A program made the position numbers and the translations under genes. A model generated the notes under the pieces. It was not told the origin of the DNA, made no database searches, and was given only the letters and a program-made list of their open reading frames with translations. Below are positions 53,154-62,626 of a stretch of DNA of 64,000 bases, piece after piece. Within the stretch, counting starts at the first letter, position 1; each line of letters starts with the position of its first letter. The stretch is from Deltaproteobacteria bacterium (GTDB taxonomy: Bacteria > Myxococcota_A > UBA9160 > UBA4427): the NCBI GenBank assembly GCA_002719955.1, contig PBFW01000007.1:127724-191723 (forward strand). Reading direction: 5' to 3'.

Positions 53154-55552
53154 CAGCCGAGTCGCTCGATCGTCCCGCGATCGCCGTCGAGCACGACACG
53201 CTCTCCAGTCTTGAGGATCCGCGTGGCATCGTGCGTATTGAGGACCGCCGGAAGCCCGTATTCACGCGCCACGACCGCACCATGGGAGACGGCGCTGCCG
53301 ACATCGGTCACGAGGCCCGCGATGATCGTGAAATAGGGGGTCCAGCCGACGTCCGTGATCGGGGCGACGAGAATTTCGCCGGGTGCGAGCGCCTCCGCCT
53401 CAGCGAGGCTCTCGACCACGCGAACGGGCCCCTCGACCCGGCCACGACTCACCGGTTTGCCGACGATGATGCGTTCGCCTCCGGCCACCACGCGCCAGGA
53501 CACGGGCTGTGGCAGGCCGACCGCGACCTCGGGAAAGCGCAGGGTTTCTTGATAGGCGAGAACATCACGGCGCGCGATCGCGTCGTCCACGAGGCTATCC
53601 CCCGGTTCGGCTCGGGCGAGCGTTTCGAGTTCCTCGTGGAGCAAGAAATAGACTGCATCCGCGTCGGGCAGACGTCCCTCCTCGACGAGTTGACGTCCGA
53701 GGGCACGATAGGCCTGCTTGAAGAGGACCGTCAGTTCGACGAGCAATGACTTACATCGTTCGCGGTTCCGAACCGCGGCGTGAGCGATCCCCCGAGCGCG
53801 ATCGAAGCGTTCTGCGCCCGCAGGACGGTCGAGACATGCGACGGGCATAAGGGAGAGCGGCGCATCACCCGCGAGTCGCCCGCGAAGCTGGGTCTGGAGG
53901 GATCGAAGCAGGGGCGTCGGATCGTGTGCCCATTCCGGCTGGCGGATATCGAGTTCGCGCAGACTCCGATGTCCATGACGCGTGAGGTAGGCACGGAAGA
54001 CGCGGCCCGCCTCGCCGGAGGCGTCCCCTCGTAGCCACCTGAGGGCTAGATCCGGCTCGAGATCCACGAAGGCGCTCGACCGGTCGGAGGCGGCCAATAG
54101 GGCATCGAGGATCCGCTCCGCACCTTCGGCGATATCGGCACTCTCCACCCCCTCCGCACCGGAGAGGACCGACGCCACGATCGCGTGATGTTCATCGGTC
54201 GGTTCTTCGCCCCCGGCGAGGCGCGCCAACATGATCGGGGCGAGCGCCCCCGCGCTCGATGAGACGACGAGATGGAGCTGGTAGCCCTCGTGCAGGTCGG
54301 GCAGGCGCGCATCGATCTCTCGCCAGGTCTCGAGACTCGTGGCGCCGACCGCGATCGGCCCCCGAGCGGTGAGCGCCTGCAGGCGGCGAATCCGACGCCG
54401 GGGCCGCAACATCGCACCCACCTGCCTCAGCAGCCGAGGGATCCGAACCCAGATCGGAGGAGGCGCGTCCGCGACGACCTCGGGAACCAGCCGCCCGCAG
54501 AGCGCAAGGCTCTGCTGGTCCGGATGCGCCCCCGAGACCGATGACGAGAAGCGCGCGCCCTCGCTCATGTTGATGAAGAGATGTCCGTGGGACATCGACA
54601 GATAGCGACTCGGCGCCGACCCTCCGCTCGGCACCCCGACCGCATCCTTGATGCGCTGCCAACCCGCGTCGATTCCCTGGGCGCAGGTCGAATAGGTCAG
54701 CGGCGAGACCGCGCCCGGCATCATCTCACCGACATTGCAGCGCGTGTGGACGTCGGTCCGATCCTCCGCCACGACGTCCAGGCATTGTGGGTCGAGACCG
54801 AGCGTCGTAATCGGACGCGCCTGCAACCAGTGGAGCGTACCCTCGCGATCGATCGCCCATTCGAGATCGACGGGCGATCCCGTTCGATGCTCGGCTTCGA
54901 GTGCTTCGCGCGCGAGGGTGGCCCGTTCGACGGGCAATAGCAGCGCATTCTCACCCGCGAGCCGGGTCGTTTCCCATCTCTGCTCCCGGCGAAGGAACTC
55001 GTCGTGATCGGGACTCGCGTGACCGGAGACAAGCGCCTCCCCCAACCCCGCGACCGAGTCCAACACGAGTCGGTTGCGACGGCTCGTCACCGGATCGACG
55101 CTGAAACAGACACCCGACACACGGGCATCGACCATTCGCTGGACGACCACCGCCATCTCGACCACGCCCCTCCCCTCGGAGGCCGCATCGCGCAGATCGC
55201 GATAGAAACGCGCCCGCACATTCTCGGCCGAGCGCAGGCAGGTCTCGATCGCCTCTCGAATCGCCTCTGCCCCCTCGACCTCCAGAACCGACTCGTATTG
55301 CCCGGCAAAGGAGGCCTCGGCACCGTCCTCGCCGATGGCCGACGAGCGGATGGCCAGTCGCCCCGGCCCGAATCGCCCCTCGAGCGCGGCCACGAGTGCG
55401 TCGAACTCCGCCGCCGTCGTGTGCAGCGTCGCCTCGACGATCACGACGGCCTCGGGGACACGCAGTCCCATCGCGCGCAGTCGAGCCAACCCCGCCGCCT
55501 TGCCGCCGACCGGTTCTCCCTCGATTTCATCCAGCGTCAAGATTCGCGGCAT
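53153..55552 (-). CDS. PEP-synthase/rifampin-phosphotransferase-like enzyme
   Basis: 799 residues. The N-terminal ATP-grasp domain includes GPGRLAIRSSAIGEDGAEAS, FAGQYESVLEV and GVCFSVDPVTSRRNRLVL, up to DLEWAIDREGTLHWLQARPI. A helical middle domain follows. The C-terminal swivelling domain has VTDVGSAVSHGAVVAREYGL with the phosphorylated His, then PAVLNTHDA. There is no PEP-binding barrel, so the plan is that of rifampin phosphotransferase (ATP domain, substrate domain, His domain) rather than true PEP synthase. The substrate is unknown. The ATG at 55552 is used because the conserved part begins there. Confidence 0.85.
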   Translation of the reverse strand: MPRILTLDEIEGEPVGGKAAGLARLRAMGLRVPEAVVIVEATLHTTAAEFDALVAALEGRFGPGRLAIRSSAIGEDGAEASFAGQYESVLEVEGAEAIREAIETCLRSAENVRARFYRDLRDAASEGRGVVEMAVVVQRMVDARVSGVCFSVDPVTSRRNRLVLDSVAGLGEALVSGHASPDHDEFLRREQRWETTRLAGENALLLPVERATLAREALEAEHRTGSPVDLEWAIDREGTLHWLQARPITTLGLDPQCLDVVAEDRTDVHTRCNVGEMMPGAVSPLTYSTCAQGIDAGWQRIKDAVGVPSGGSAPSRYLSMSHGHLFINMSEGARFSSSVSGAHPDQQSLALCGRLVPEVVADAPPPIWVRIPRLLRQVGAMLRPRRRIRRLQALTARGPIAVGATSLETWREIDARLPDLHEGYQLHLVVSSSAGALAPIMLARLAGGEEPTDEHHAIVASVLSGAEGVESADIAEGAERILDALLAASDRSSAFVDLEPDLALRWLRGDASGEAGRVFRAYLTRHGHRSLRELDIRQPEWAHDPTPLLRSLQTQLRGRLAGDAPLSLMPVACLDRPAGAERFDRARGIAHAAVRNRERCKSLLVELTVLFKQAYRALGRQLVEEGRLPDADAVYFLLHEELETLARAEPGDSLVDDAIARRDVLAYQETLRFPEVAVGLPQPVSWRVVAGGERIIVGKPVSRGRVEGPVRVVESLAEAEALAPGEILVAPITDVGWTPYFTIIAGLVTDVGSAVSHGAVVAREYGLPAVLNTHDATRILKTGERVVLDGDRGTIERLG

Positions 55553-55771
55553 CGACCTCGGCCCGTCTCTCGAGAGACTCTCGCTCCGGAGCCCCACAGG
55601 CTCTCGAGCGCGCCGATAGTAGGAATTCGTGCGCCTCGGGGCTCGTCGTCCGAAAGAACCCGACCGGGTGCGCGAAACGAAGGCACCGCATGTCCGACGG
55701 TGAGCCCGATCACCGGCCGTCTCGACGACCACACCGCATCAGGAGATTCCTATCGGATTAGGAGTCGAAAA

Positions 55772-56164
55772 GTGGCCCCCCCTACGTCCCGTGCGCGCGC
55801 GCGAATACCAACTTCTGACCGACGCCCATCGAGCCCGAAACAAGGGCCGTACGCGTGCCGCCATTGGGCTCTACCGGCGCATTCTCATCGAAAACCCAGA
55901 GAATCTCGAAGTCGCGACGCGCCCATGCTCGCCTATTCGGGGCAGGGCTTCGAAGCCTGGCGCTTATGCGCCGAGCTCCAGCTGAAACTGAAAAAACCCG
56001 AAGGCGCCTTCGAAACCCTGACCGAAGGGCGAGTGCATTTCGGTCAGAACCGGACCCATGCCCAGGCGATCGCGCTGCTCACACGCGCTCGCGAAATCGA
56101 AGCCTGGGACGACGACCTCCTCTTCGCCCTCAGCGACTTCTCGACCAACGATTCCAATAGGTGA
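55772..56164 (+). pseudogene. TPR protein, frameshifted and truncated
   Basis: A GTG at 55772 follows AGGAG. If one base were removed from the C7 run (55776-55782), the frame would run into AREYQLLTDAHRARNKGRTR and AAIGLYRRILIENPENLEVA, a TPR unit. A second shift near 55918 leads to PMLAYSGQGFEAWRLCAELQ, LKLKKPEGAFETLTEGRVHF and TRAREIEAWDDDLLFALSDF. The end runs into the antisense of the nitroreductase gene, so the true C-terminus is also lost. Confidence 0.65.
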
Positions 56165-56807
56165 CCTCGCTGGCGCCCATCCGCGTAGCGGGCTTGAGAA
56201 CCGCCCCTTTCGTATAGGCGACGGGCAGAAGGATCGTCTGCGTGACGTCCGCCGGAATCCCCAACGCATCTGCGACGCGATCCTCCTCGGTCACCAACAG
56301 CGTCGTCCAGGTCGTCCCGAGCCCCGAGGCCCGCAGCGCGAGCATCAGTGACCAGGCCGCCGGCAAGACCGAGCCATAGAAGGCCACCTGCATCGCCGCG
56401 TTGTCCGGATCCGGCCGACCCTCGGAGCAGACCAGGATCAACGCGGGCATCCGATGCAGATTCTCGGCGAGCCCGACATAGGTCGGCCGCTCGTTCGGCA
56501 GCTCCTGGTCGCGCCTCTCGGACGGAAGCTGATTTCGAAATCGCGTCGCGAGCCCGTCGAAGCCCGAGCGATAGAGTTCCGCGACCCGCGCCTTCGGCTC
56601 GCTCTCGGTCAGCACGAGGAATCGCCAGGCCTCCCGGTTCATCCCGGTCGGCGCCTGCACGGCGGCGTCGATACAGCGCTCGATCAACTCGGGCGCGACG
56701 GCTCGATCGAAGTCGAGGCGGCGCCGAACGGAGCGGGTCGTCGAAACGACCTCAAAAAAATCGTTGCTCTCCGTTCCGTAATCAGCCCCACCCGACCCAC
56801 CGCTCAT
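56130..56807 (-). CDS. Nitroreductase-family flavoprotein
   Basis: 225 residues. DFFEVVSTTRSVRRRLDFDR is the FMN phosphate-binding R-S-x-R, AAVQAPTGMNREAWRFLVL the next flavin contact, and GLGTTWTTLLVTEED the late loop. Reduces nitro groups or quinones, or removes groups oxidatively in related enzymes, with NAD(P)H. The start at 56807 overlaps the zinc-ribbon gene stop (ATGA), which settles it over an in-frame ATG 11 codons upstream. The two genes are probably one operon. Confidence 0.9.
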   Translation of the reverse strand: MSGGSGGADYGTESNDFFEVVSTTRSVRRRLDFDRAVAPELIERCIDAAVQAPTGMNREAWRFLVLTESEPKARVAELYRSGFDGLATRFRNQLPSERRDQELPNERPTYVGLAENLHRMPALILVCSEGRPDPDNAAMQVAFYGSVLPAAWSLMLALRASGLGTTWTTLLVTEEDRVADALGIPADVTQTILLPVAYTKGAVLKPATRMGASEVTYWNRWSRSR

Positions 56808-57526
56808 CCGCGAACCAGGACCCGACGACATTGGGGGCATTGGATCAGTGCCTCCTCGGGCTCCGCGAGCATGCGCTTCTTCTCGAGGGAAGGGAGCTTG
56901 ATCCGGCAGCCCGTACAGCGTCCCTCCTTCAGACTCGTCGCGCCTCGCCCGCCGCTACGCGGCTGGGAACGCACGCGCTCGTAGGCGGCGAGAACATCGT
57001 CGGGAATCCCCGGCGCGATGGCCGCGCGCGATTCGCTGAGACGAGCGACCTTTGTCGCGACCTCCGACTGCACGTTTCGAATCACCTCGGCCAGATTCTC
57101 CGACTCCATTCGATGGGAAGCGATCGTTGACTCGAACTCTGCGATTCGGCCCTCGACAATCTCGATCGATTCGAGCAGCCCCATCTCCTGCTCTTCCAGG
57201 CCCGTCTGTTTGTCGCGCAGCGCCTGCTGAGAAACATCGTGCGCAACCGCTTCATCGCGGTCTTTGCGCTTGCCCGAATAGCGCTCGACCTCAGCGGACT
57301 CGATGTCCAAAGCGATCTGGGAGACAGCGCGGGCGAGTTCGTCCTCCGAACGCTCCATCTCGGCGCGCTCCTCGCGCGCCACGGCCAGCTCGGCCTCAAC
57401 GCGTACGATCCCCTCCGCAAGCACCGGCAGCGCGCCACGCTCCGGGAGTTCGGCGGCGCGCTTGTTCGCAGCGTCGACGGCGAGGTCGAGATCCTGGGCC
57501 TCGAGAAGCGGGGCGAGAAAGGACAT
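56804..57526 (-). CDS. Coiled-coil protein with C-terminal C4 zinc ribbon
   Basis: 240 residues. From residue 12 to about 180 it is charged heptad-like helix (AELAVAREERAEMERSEDEL, GLEEQEMGLLESIEIVEGRI), followed by a zinc ribbon CTGCR ... CPQCRR near the end. This is the C4-type zinc-ribbon protein family seen across bacteria, of unclear role (some members bind nucleic acid or act in envelope processes). Its stop overlaps the start of the nitroreductase gene. Confidence 0.88.
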   Translation of the reverse strand: MSFLAPLLEAQDLDLAVDAANKRAAELPERGALPVLAEGIVRVEAELAVAREERAEMERSEDELARAVSQIALDIESAEVERYSGKRKDRDEAVAHDVSQQALRDKQTGLEEQEMGLLESIEIVEGRIAEFESTIASHRMESENLAEVIRNVQSEVATKVARLSESRAAIAPGIPDDVLAAYERVRSQPRSGGRGATSLKEGRCTGCRIKLPSLEKKRMLAEPEEALIQCPQCRRVLVRG

Positions 57527-57637
57527 GTTCAGCGGTGCTCCCGAAAAGAAGAGTATCCCAGAATCGGCGACCGCATCCGACCTTCCGAATCGGCTGCCGA
57601 CTGGCAGATCCATGCCCACGCCCTCTAGACTTCCGGG

Positions 57638-58492
57638 ATGCCCGAACTCGGACCCGACCACCTCGTCTTCAACACGACCAATATCGTCGGCGGCGGCGTC
57701 CGCGAAATCGTCGCGGCCGCGGTCGCGGGAGAGTACGACGCGATCTCGATCTGGCCCCACGACGTCGATCGCGCCCGCAGCGAGGGCCTCGACCTCCCGG
57801 ATATCCGACTCCTGCTCGAGGATAATGGGCTCGTCGTCTCAGATGTCGACCCCTTGCTCGGATGGTCGGATCTGGTTCTCCCCGAACCCGGCGAATCGAT
57901 GTTCGACCTCGCACCCGAGGATGCCTTCTTCGAAATCGGGGAGGCGCTGGAGGCCCGATCGATCAATGTCGTTCAGGGCTTCGGAGCCCACCTCGATCTC
58001 GATCGCGCAGCCGTCGACCTCGCGCGCATCTGTCGACGCGCCAGAGAACACGGGCTCCTCGTCACCTTCGAGTTCCTCCCCTGGAGCGGCGTACCGAATG
58101 TCACGGTCTGTCTCGACCTCCTCGAGCGCAGCGGCTGCGACAACGCGACGATCATGTTCGATAGCTGGCATTGGTTCCGCGGCGCGCGGGATCTCGATGC
58201 CTTGCAAGCGATTCCCGGCGAGCGAATCGGGAGCACCCAATTCAATGATGCCCCCGAGCAGCCATCGGAGAACCTTCCGGTCGAGGCGATGGAGGCGCGG
58301 CTCAGCGCGGGCGAAGGCGTGATCCCCCTCGTCGACCTCGTGCGCACCCTCGACGAGATCGGGTCGCGCGCTCCGATCGGCGTGGAGGTGATCCACAAGC
58401 GCCACGAAGAAATGGATCCAGCAGAAGTCGGGCGATATACCGCGGCTGACATGCGGCGGGTCCTCAGCGAAGCACGGGGGCATTCATCCTGA
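57638..58492 (+). CDS. Sugar-phosphate isomerase/epimerase-like TIM barrel
   Basis: 284 residues of the AP-endonuclease-2/xylose-isomerase-like superfamily. VVQGFGAHLDLDRAAVDLAR, then LLVTFEFLPWSGVPNVTVC with the metal Glu, MFDSWHWFRGARDLDALQAI with Asp/His ligands, and a late IGVEVIHKRHEE Glu. It is an intact relative of the broken gene at 9196-9809 and shows what that one has lost. It overlaps the MaoC gene by one base (TGATG). The role is unknown; family members isomerise sugars or process cyclic acids. Confidence 0.88.
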   Translation: MPELGPDHLVFNTTNIVGGGVREIVAAAVAGEYDAISIWPHDVDRARSEGLDLPDIRLLLEDNGLVVSDVDPLLGWSDLVLPEPGESMFDLAPEDAFFEIGEALEARSINVVQGFGAHLDLDRAAVDLARICRRAREHGLLVTFEFLPWSGVPNVTVCLDLLERSGCDNATIMFDSWHWFRGARDLDALQAIPGERIGSTQFNDAPEQPSENLPVEAMEARLSAGEGVIPLVDLVRTLDEIGSRAPIGVEVIHKRHEEMDPAEVGRYTAADMRRVLSEARGHSS

Positions 58493-58977
58493 TGTCGGAA
58501 TCAAACGCCCCGGCCCAAAACCCAGATCCGCTCTACTTCGAGGATTACACCCCCGACTTCGAGATGGCGGGCGGCCAGTATCGCGTCACCGAAGAGGAGA
58601 TCCTCGAGTTCGGTCGCCGCTTCGACCCCCAACCGTTGCACACGGACCCCGAAGCAGCCGCGGCGGGCCCCTTCGGCGGTCTGATCGCACCCGGATGTTT
58701 GACCTTTGCGATTCGGAACGCGCTCTATAACCAGCTTCCAGCGCGTCCCGTGTTGATTGCCGGACTCGGACTCGAAGGGATGGAGCTACCGAAACCGGTG
58801 CGCCCAGGCGATCTGCTCTCGCTCCGAGTCTCGGTCGTCTCGGCTCGGCGATCCGACTCGAAACCCGACCGGGGGATCATCACCATGAAGCAGGCCATCG
58901 AGAACCAGAAAGGGGAGCTCGTGCTCTCGATGATCTCGAAGATGATCGTCCGGACGCTGACCCCTTCGGACTCATAA
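58492..58977 (+). CDS. MaoC-like hydratase/dehydratase
   Basis: 161 residues, single hot-dog fold. RVTEEEILEFGRRFDPQPLH has the catalytic Asp and His (D-P-Q-P-x-H), and GGLIAPGCLTFAIRNALYNQ follows. These enzymes add water to or remove it from enoyl-CoA or similar compounds. It is translationally coupled to the isomerase-like gene before it. The single domain makes it a likely dimer. Confidence 0.9.
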   Translation: MSESNAPAQNPDPLYFEDYTPDFEMAGGQYRVTEEEILEFGRRFDPQPLHTDPEAAAAGPFGGLIAPGCLTFAIRNALYNQLPARPVLIAGLGLEGMELPKPVRPGDLLSLRVSVVSARRSDSKPDRGIITMKQAIENQKGELVLSMISKMIVRTLTPSDS

Positions 58978-59009
58978 GAGAACGCCGCTGCCCGAAACCC
59001 TCGCCTCGA

Positions 59010-59532
59010 TCAATCGGCCATCTCGAAATCGTCGAAGTCAAAGCCAGGTGCCACGACGCACCCGACGAGCGCATAACCCGCAGGGCCGGCCAGGGCCTCC
59101 GCTCTCTGCCATTCGCCTGCGGGCACGATCGCCTGCAGCGCCGCCGCCTCGCCCTGACCCAGCCGGATCGCGCGACCGGGGTCTGCAGCCTCGGCCGGTG
59201 TCACCCCGACCCCCAACGCGAGATCGTCACCCTGATGATGCATCCAAAGTTCTTCGGAGCGCACACGGTGGAGTGCCGAGCCCCCCCCCCGTCGGCAGCA
59301 GATAGTAGATCGACGTCATGAGGGCACGCTTTGCGGGATAGCCCGGCGGAAGCGCCCCGGAAGCGAGTTCGATCGGAGAACGCCAGAACTCCCGGTACCA
59401 GCCGCCCTCCGGATGCGGGACGAGTTCGAGCCGATCGATCAAGGCCTGTACACGTGACGCGACCCCGCTCCCCGCGAGCGCATTCGCGGGGTCGCCCGGT
59501 ATCGATTCTACATCGCTCCGGTCGGCCGGCAT
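59010..59532 (-). pseudogene. DUF985 cupin gene, frameshifted at a G10 tract
   Basis: The first part (59532 to about 59290) reads LIDRLELVPHPEGGWYREFW and ALMTSIYYLLPTGGG; the second, in another frame, HRVRSEELWMHHQGDDLALG, GEAAALQAIVPAGEWQRAEA and GCVVAPGFDFDDFEMAD. Joined, they make a complete DUF985-type cupin of about 170 residues. The only fault is the run of ten C on the plus strand (59281-59290): nine would restore the frame. This may be a slippage switch, a real mutation or a sequencing error. Confidence 0.75.
59281..59290. repeat. C10/G10 mononucleotide tract in the cupin gene
   Basis: Ten identical bases in the coding sequence, one more than fits the reading frame. It is the longest mononucleotide run I noticed in the window. 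Confidence 0.95.
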
Positions 59533-59588
59533 CGCGGGAGACTACCAGCAGTAATCGGTGTGCGCGATGCCGAGACCGGCTCGGGCCG

Positions 59589-59594
59589 TATACT
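59589..59594 (+). promoter_or_regulatory. Possible -10 element (TATACT) for a leaderless message
   Basis: TATACT lies six bases before the GTG at 59601, close to the spacing expected if transcription begins at the start codon. No good -35 partner was seen 16-18 bases upstream, and there is no ribosome site before the GTG. Weak evidence. Confidence 0.25.
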
Positions 59595-59600
59595 GACAGC

Positions 59601-61319
59601 GTGGACGCGCCTGAACACGAAAGAGCGAGCCCCGCCCAAGCCGAACAGCCCGCTTGGGGCTGGGCGCGAGATCGAAATGTCGCAGCCCTGCTCTTTTTCG
59701 CGGCGCTCCTCCTTCGCCTCCTCCACTTGCGCGAAATCCAGATTCACGACCCCTTCTTCACGATCGCGAGCGTCGATGGTGCGATCTATGAAGAGTGGGC
59801 GAAGGAGATCCTCGCCGGTGATTGGCTCGGCGAAGGCGTCCTCTTTCTCGGCCCCCTCTATCCGACCTTCATCGCCGCGGTCTACGCCCTGCTCGGGGCG
59901 AGCCTACCAGCCCTCAAGGCCGTCCAGGCCGTGATCGGTGCCCTCGCTTGCGTGCTCGTGTGGGGCCTTGCGCGCGAGCTCTTCGATCGACGCGTCGCCG
60001 CACTCGCCGGCACGATCGCTGCCGCCTACGGGATGCACGTTTTCTACGGCGGCACCGTCATGATCGTGAATCTGCAGGTTCCACTGGTCGTCGGGCTCGT
60101 CTGGGCGACGCTTCGCGCACTCCGCCGTCCCAGCCTCCCCGCATGGGCATTCTGCGGGTTATTGCTGGGGCTATCGGCGCTCGCCCGTCAGACCGTCCTC
60201 CTGCTCGCCCCGATTGTCGCGCTCTGGATTCTCTTCGGAATGGCCGGCCCCTGCTCCTTTGCGCGGCGCTTCGCATTCGGAACCCTCTTCGGCCTCGCCA
60301 TTCTCGCATTGATCCTGCCTTTCACGGTCCGGAACTACGTCGCGGGCGATGATCTGGTACTGCTCAACTCGACCGGTGGCGCCAATTTCTACATGGGCAA
60401 CCAGCGAGCTGCGGACGGAACATGGCAGCTCCCCTCGATCGGTGCCCGCCATCGGGTCGACAATCCGCGAGCGATGCGCGACGCCTTCGAGAAGGCGGCG
60501 GAAGAAGCCACCGGGCGAACGCTCAAGCCCTCCGAGGTCTCCTCCTATTGGCTCGCTCGCGGGTGGGAGGAGATCCGCGCGAATCCGACACGCTGGTTGG
60601 GGCTCGAAGCGCGCAAATTCGGCCTCTTCTGGAACGCCTACGAGGTCTGGAACAATCGCTCCTTCGAGGTCTCGAAGGACTTCTCCTGGGTTCTCCGAAT
60701 GCCGCTGGTGAGCTTTGGTATCCTGGCTCCCCTGGGCCTGCTCGGCCTCGCACTGACCGCGGGGCGCTGGCGTGAATTCGTTCCGATCCATGGCGCGATC
60801 GCCAGTTATCTTCTGAGCGCGCTTCTCTTCTTCGTGCTCTCACGCTATCGACTGCCGGCTGTCGTGCTCCTGATTCCCTTCGCGGCGTTCGCGGTCATCG
60901 ACCTCGTAGATCGCTTTCGGGGTCGCGATTTCCGCAGGGTCGCCCTTCTCGGCCCGGGGATCGTCGCACTCGCGTTCCTCACCCATCTGCCACTGGCGAA
61001 CGAGAACCGCATGCACATGGCCTACTACAACCTGGGCAACAAATATCGAGAACTCGAGCGTTGGGATGAAGCCGTAGGCGCCTACCACGCATCCCTCGCC
61101 GAGAACCCTCGAGCCATCTCGACCCGAAACAACCTGGCGCTCACCCTCGAGTTGGCAGGTCGAAAGGACGCGGCCATCGAAGCCTGGAGGACCGTGGGCG
61201 AGATGGCCGCACGCCTCGGCGACCGAAGTCGAATGGAGCGCGCCGCACGACATCTGACAGCGCTCACGGGCAGTCCCGGACAAGACGAACCGGCCTCAGG
61301 GCCCATCCGCAAACCCTGA
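59601..61319 (+). CDS. GT39/ArnT-like membrane glycosyltransferase with C-terminal TPR
   Basis: 572 residues. About ten membrane helices begin at residue 28 (ALLFFAALLLRLLHLREIQI). The first loop has DGAIYEEWAKEILAGDWLGE, the acidic region that in GT39/GT83-type transferases binds the polyprenyl-phosphate sugar. From about residue 475 there is a soluble tail with a TPR unit: MAYYNLGNKYRELERWDEAV, GAYHASLAENPRAISTRNNL. The GTG at 59601 is the likely start. It would glycosylate a protein or lipid on the outer side of the inner membrane. Confidence 0.8.
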   Translation: MDAPEHERASPAQAEQPAWGWARDRNVAALLFFAALLLRLLHLREIQIHDPFFTIASVDGAIYEEWAKEILAGDWLGEGVLFLGPLYPTFIAAVYALLGASLPALKAVQAVIGALACVLVWGLARELFDRRVAALAGTIAAAYGMHVFYGGTVMIVNLQVPLVVGLVWATLRALRRPSLPAWAFCGLLLGLSALARQTVLLLAPIVALWILFGMAGPCSFARRFAFGTLFGLAILALILPFTVRNYVAGDDLVLLNSTGGANFYMGNQRAADGTWQLPSIGARHRVDNPRAMRDAFEKAAEEATGRTLKPSEVSSYWLARGWEEIRANPTRWLGLEARKFGLFWNAYEVWNNRSFEVSKDFSWVLRMPLVSFGILAPLGLLGLALTAGRWREFVPIHGAIASYLLSALLFFVLSRYRLPAVVLLIPFAAFAVIDLVDRFRGRDFRRVALLGPGIVALAFLTHLPLANENRMHMAYYNLGNKYRELERWDEAVGAYHASLAENPRAISTRNNLALTLELAGRKDAAIEAWRTVGEMAARLGDRSRMERAARHLTALTGSPGQDEPASGPIRKP

Positions 61320-61519
61320 GCGAGGCATTGGGGGCCTGCTTTGTGCCCGGGCACGCAGTGAAATCGGCCCCGATCGCTGGGGAGCGCACGCCGGGCCGCT
61401 CGAGACCGGCCGGGTGGAAAATGTCCAGCCCAACAGGCAACTCACGCCGAAAATCCAAAGGCTTCTTGGGCTAGCATTCGATCAGCCCTCGTACGGCTCA
61501 ATTCGTGGAGCGTATGTCC

Positions 61520-62512
61520 ATGGCTCGACTCTTCCCCCATCCGCAGGACAAATATCCGGATGTCCATCTCGAGGACACGGATCTCGACTTGCCGGACCAC
61601 GTCCGCAATGTGGATATGCGGTACACCCAGTTCAAGACCATCGCGAAGGGCGGAAAATGTCTGATCCAGTCCTGTCAGGACTACCATCTGAGCCGTGTCG
61701 TCGCCTACAAGAGCCTTCATAAAGAGATCGCGGACGACCCCTTCGAACAGAAGCGCTTCCTACGCGAAGCACGCGTGACGGCGATGCTCCAGCATCCCAA
61801 CACGATCCCGATCTACGAACTCTCCCGCGATAATCGCGGCCACTATTTCTTCACGATGAAGCTCGTCGAGGGCTACACGCTGCGCGAAGTCCTGGATATG
61901 GCAGAAGAGGAGGGGACACAGGCGGTCGATGGCTACGGCTTCCACCGCATGGTCACGATCCTCATCCAGGTCGCAAATGCCCTCGATTACGCCCACAGCC
62001 ACGGCGTAGTCCATCGCGACATCAAACCCGCCAATATCCTGATGGGGCCCTTCGGCGAGGTCCTGCTTCTCGACTGGGGACTCGCGAAGGTCTGGAGCGA
62101 GAAACCCGAAGAAATCCCCGAGATGCCGCTGCTCACGAATAGCGACCCCTCGCTGACCGCCCAGGGCAAACTTCAAGGAACAGCGCATTACATGTCGCCG
62201 GAGCAGGTGGAGGGCGCGGATTCCCTCGATCATCGTTCCGATGTCTACAGCATGGGCGCCGTGCTCTACGAGACCCTCACCGGCCGCACGACCTTCCCCG
62301 GAGACAAGCTGAACGAAATTCTTCATCAGGTCAAAAACGTGGATCCGCCGAGTCCGTCGGAGCTCTCTACGGGTCATGACATCCCGGCCCAGCTCGAAGA
62401 AATCTGCATGCGATGTATCAAGAAGGATCCGGACCGGCGCATCCAATCCGCACGTCAGCTCGTTTCAGCGCTTCGCTCCTGGCGTCTGCGCTGGGCGGCG
62501 GAGACGGGCTGA
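61520..62512 (+). CDS. Serine/threonine protein kinase
   Basis: 330 residues, Hanks-type kinase without a membrane segment or extra sensor domain. The ATP lysine is in RVVAYKSLHKE, the alpha-C Glu in RFLREARVTAML, the catalytic loop is VVHRDIKPANILM, the metal loop is DWGLAK (Trp for Phe in D-F-G) and the activation-segment end is LQGTAHYMSPEQ. The glycine-rich loop is poor (AKGGKCLIQS). An insert of 20 or so residues (EKPEEIPEMPLLTNSDPSL) precedes the activation segment. Three in-frame starts (GTG 61505, ATG 61514, ATG 61520) are possible; GGAG is nine bases before the last. Confidence 0.87.
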   Translation: MARLFPHPQDKYPDVHLEDTDLDLPDHVRNVDMRYTQFKTIAKGGKCLIQSCQDYHLSRVVAYKSLHKEIADDPFEQKRFLREARVTAMLQHPNTIPIYELSRDNRGHYFFTMKLVEGYTLREVLDMAEEEGTQAVDGYGFHRMVTILIQVANALDYAHSHGVVHRDIKPANILMGPFGEVLLLDWGLAKVWSEKPEEIPEMPLLTNSDPSLTAQGKLQGTAHYMSPEQVEGADSLDHRSDVYSMGAVLYETLTGRTTFPGDKLNEILHQVKNVDPPSPSELSTGHDIPAQLEEICMRCIKKDPDRRIQSARQLVSALRSWRLRWAAETG

Positions 62513-62626
62513 GGCCCGATCTCGACGCGGGCGGCGCGGCGAAGAGCGCATCATTCTCTACTCTCCTCCTCCGCCTTCGCGTCGGGACATCACCGGGATG
62601 ATCCCATCCACTCGACAGGAGCCCCA

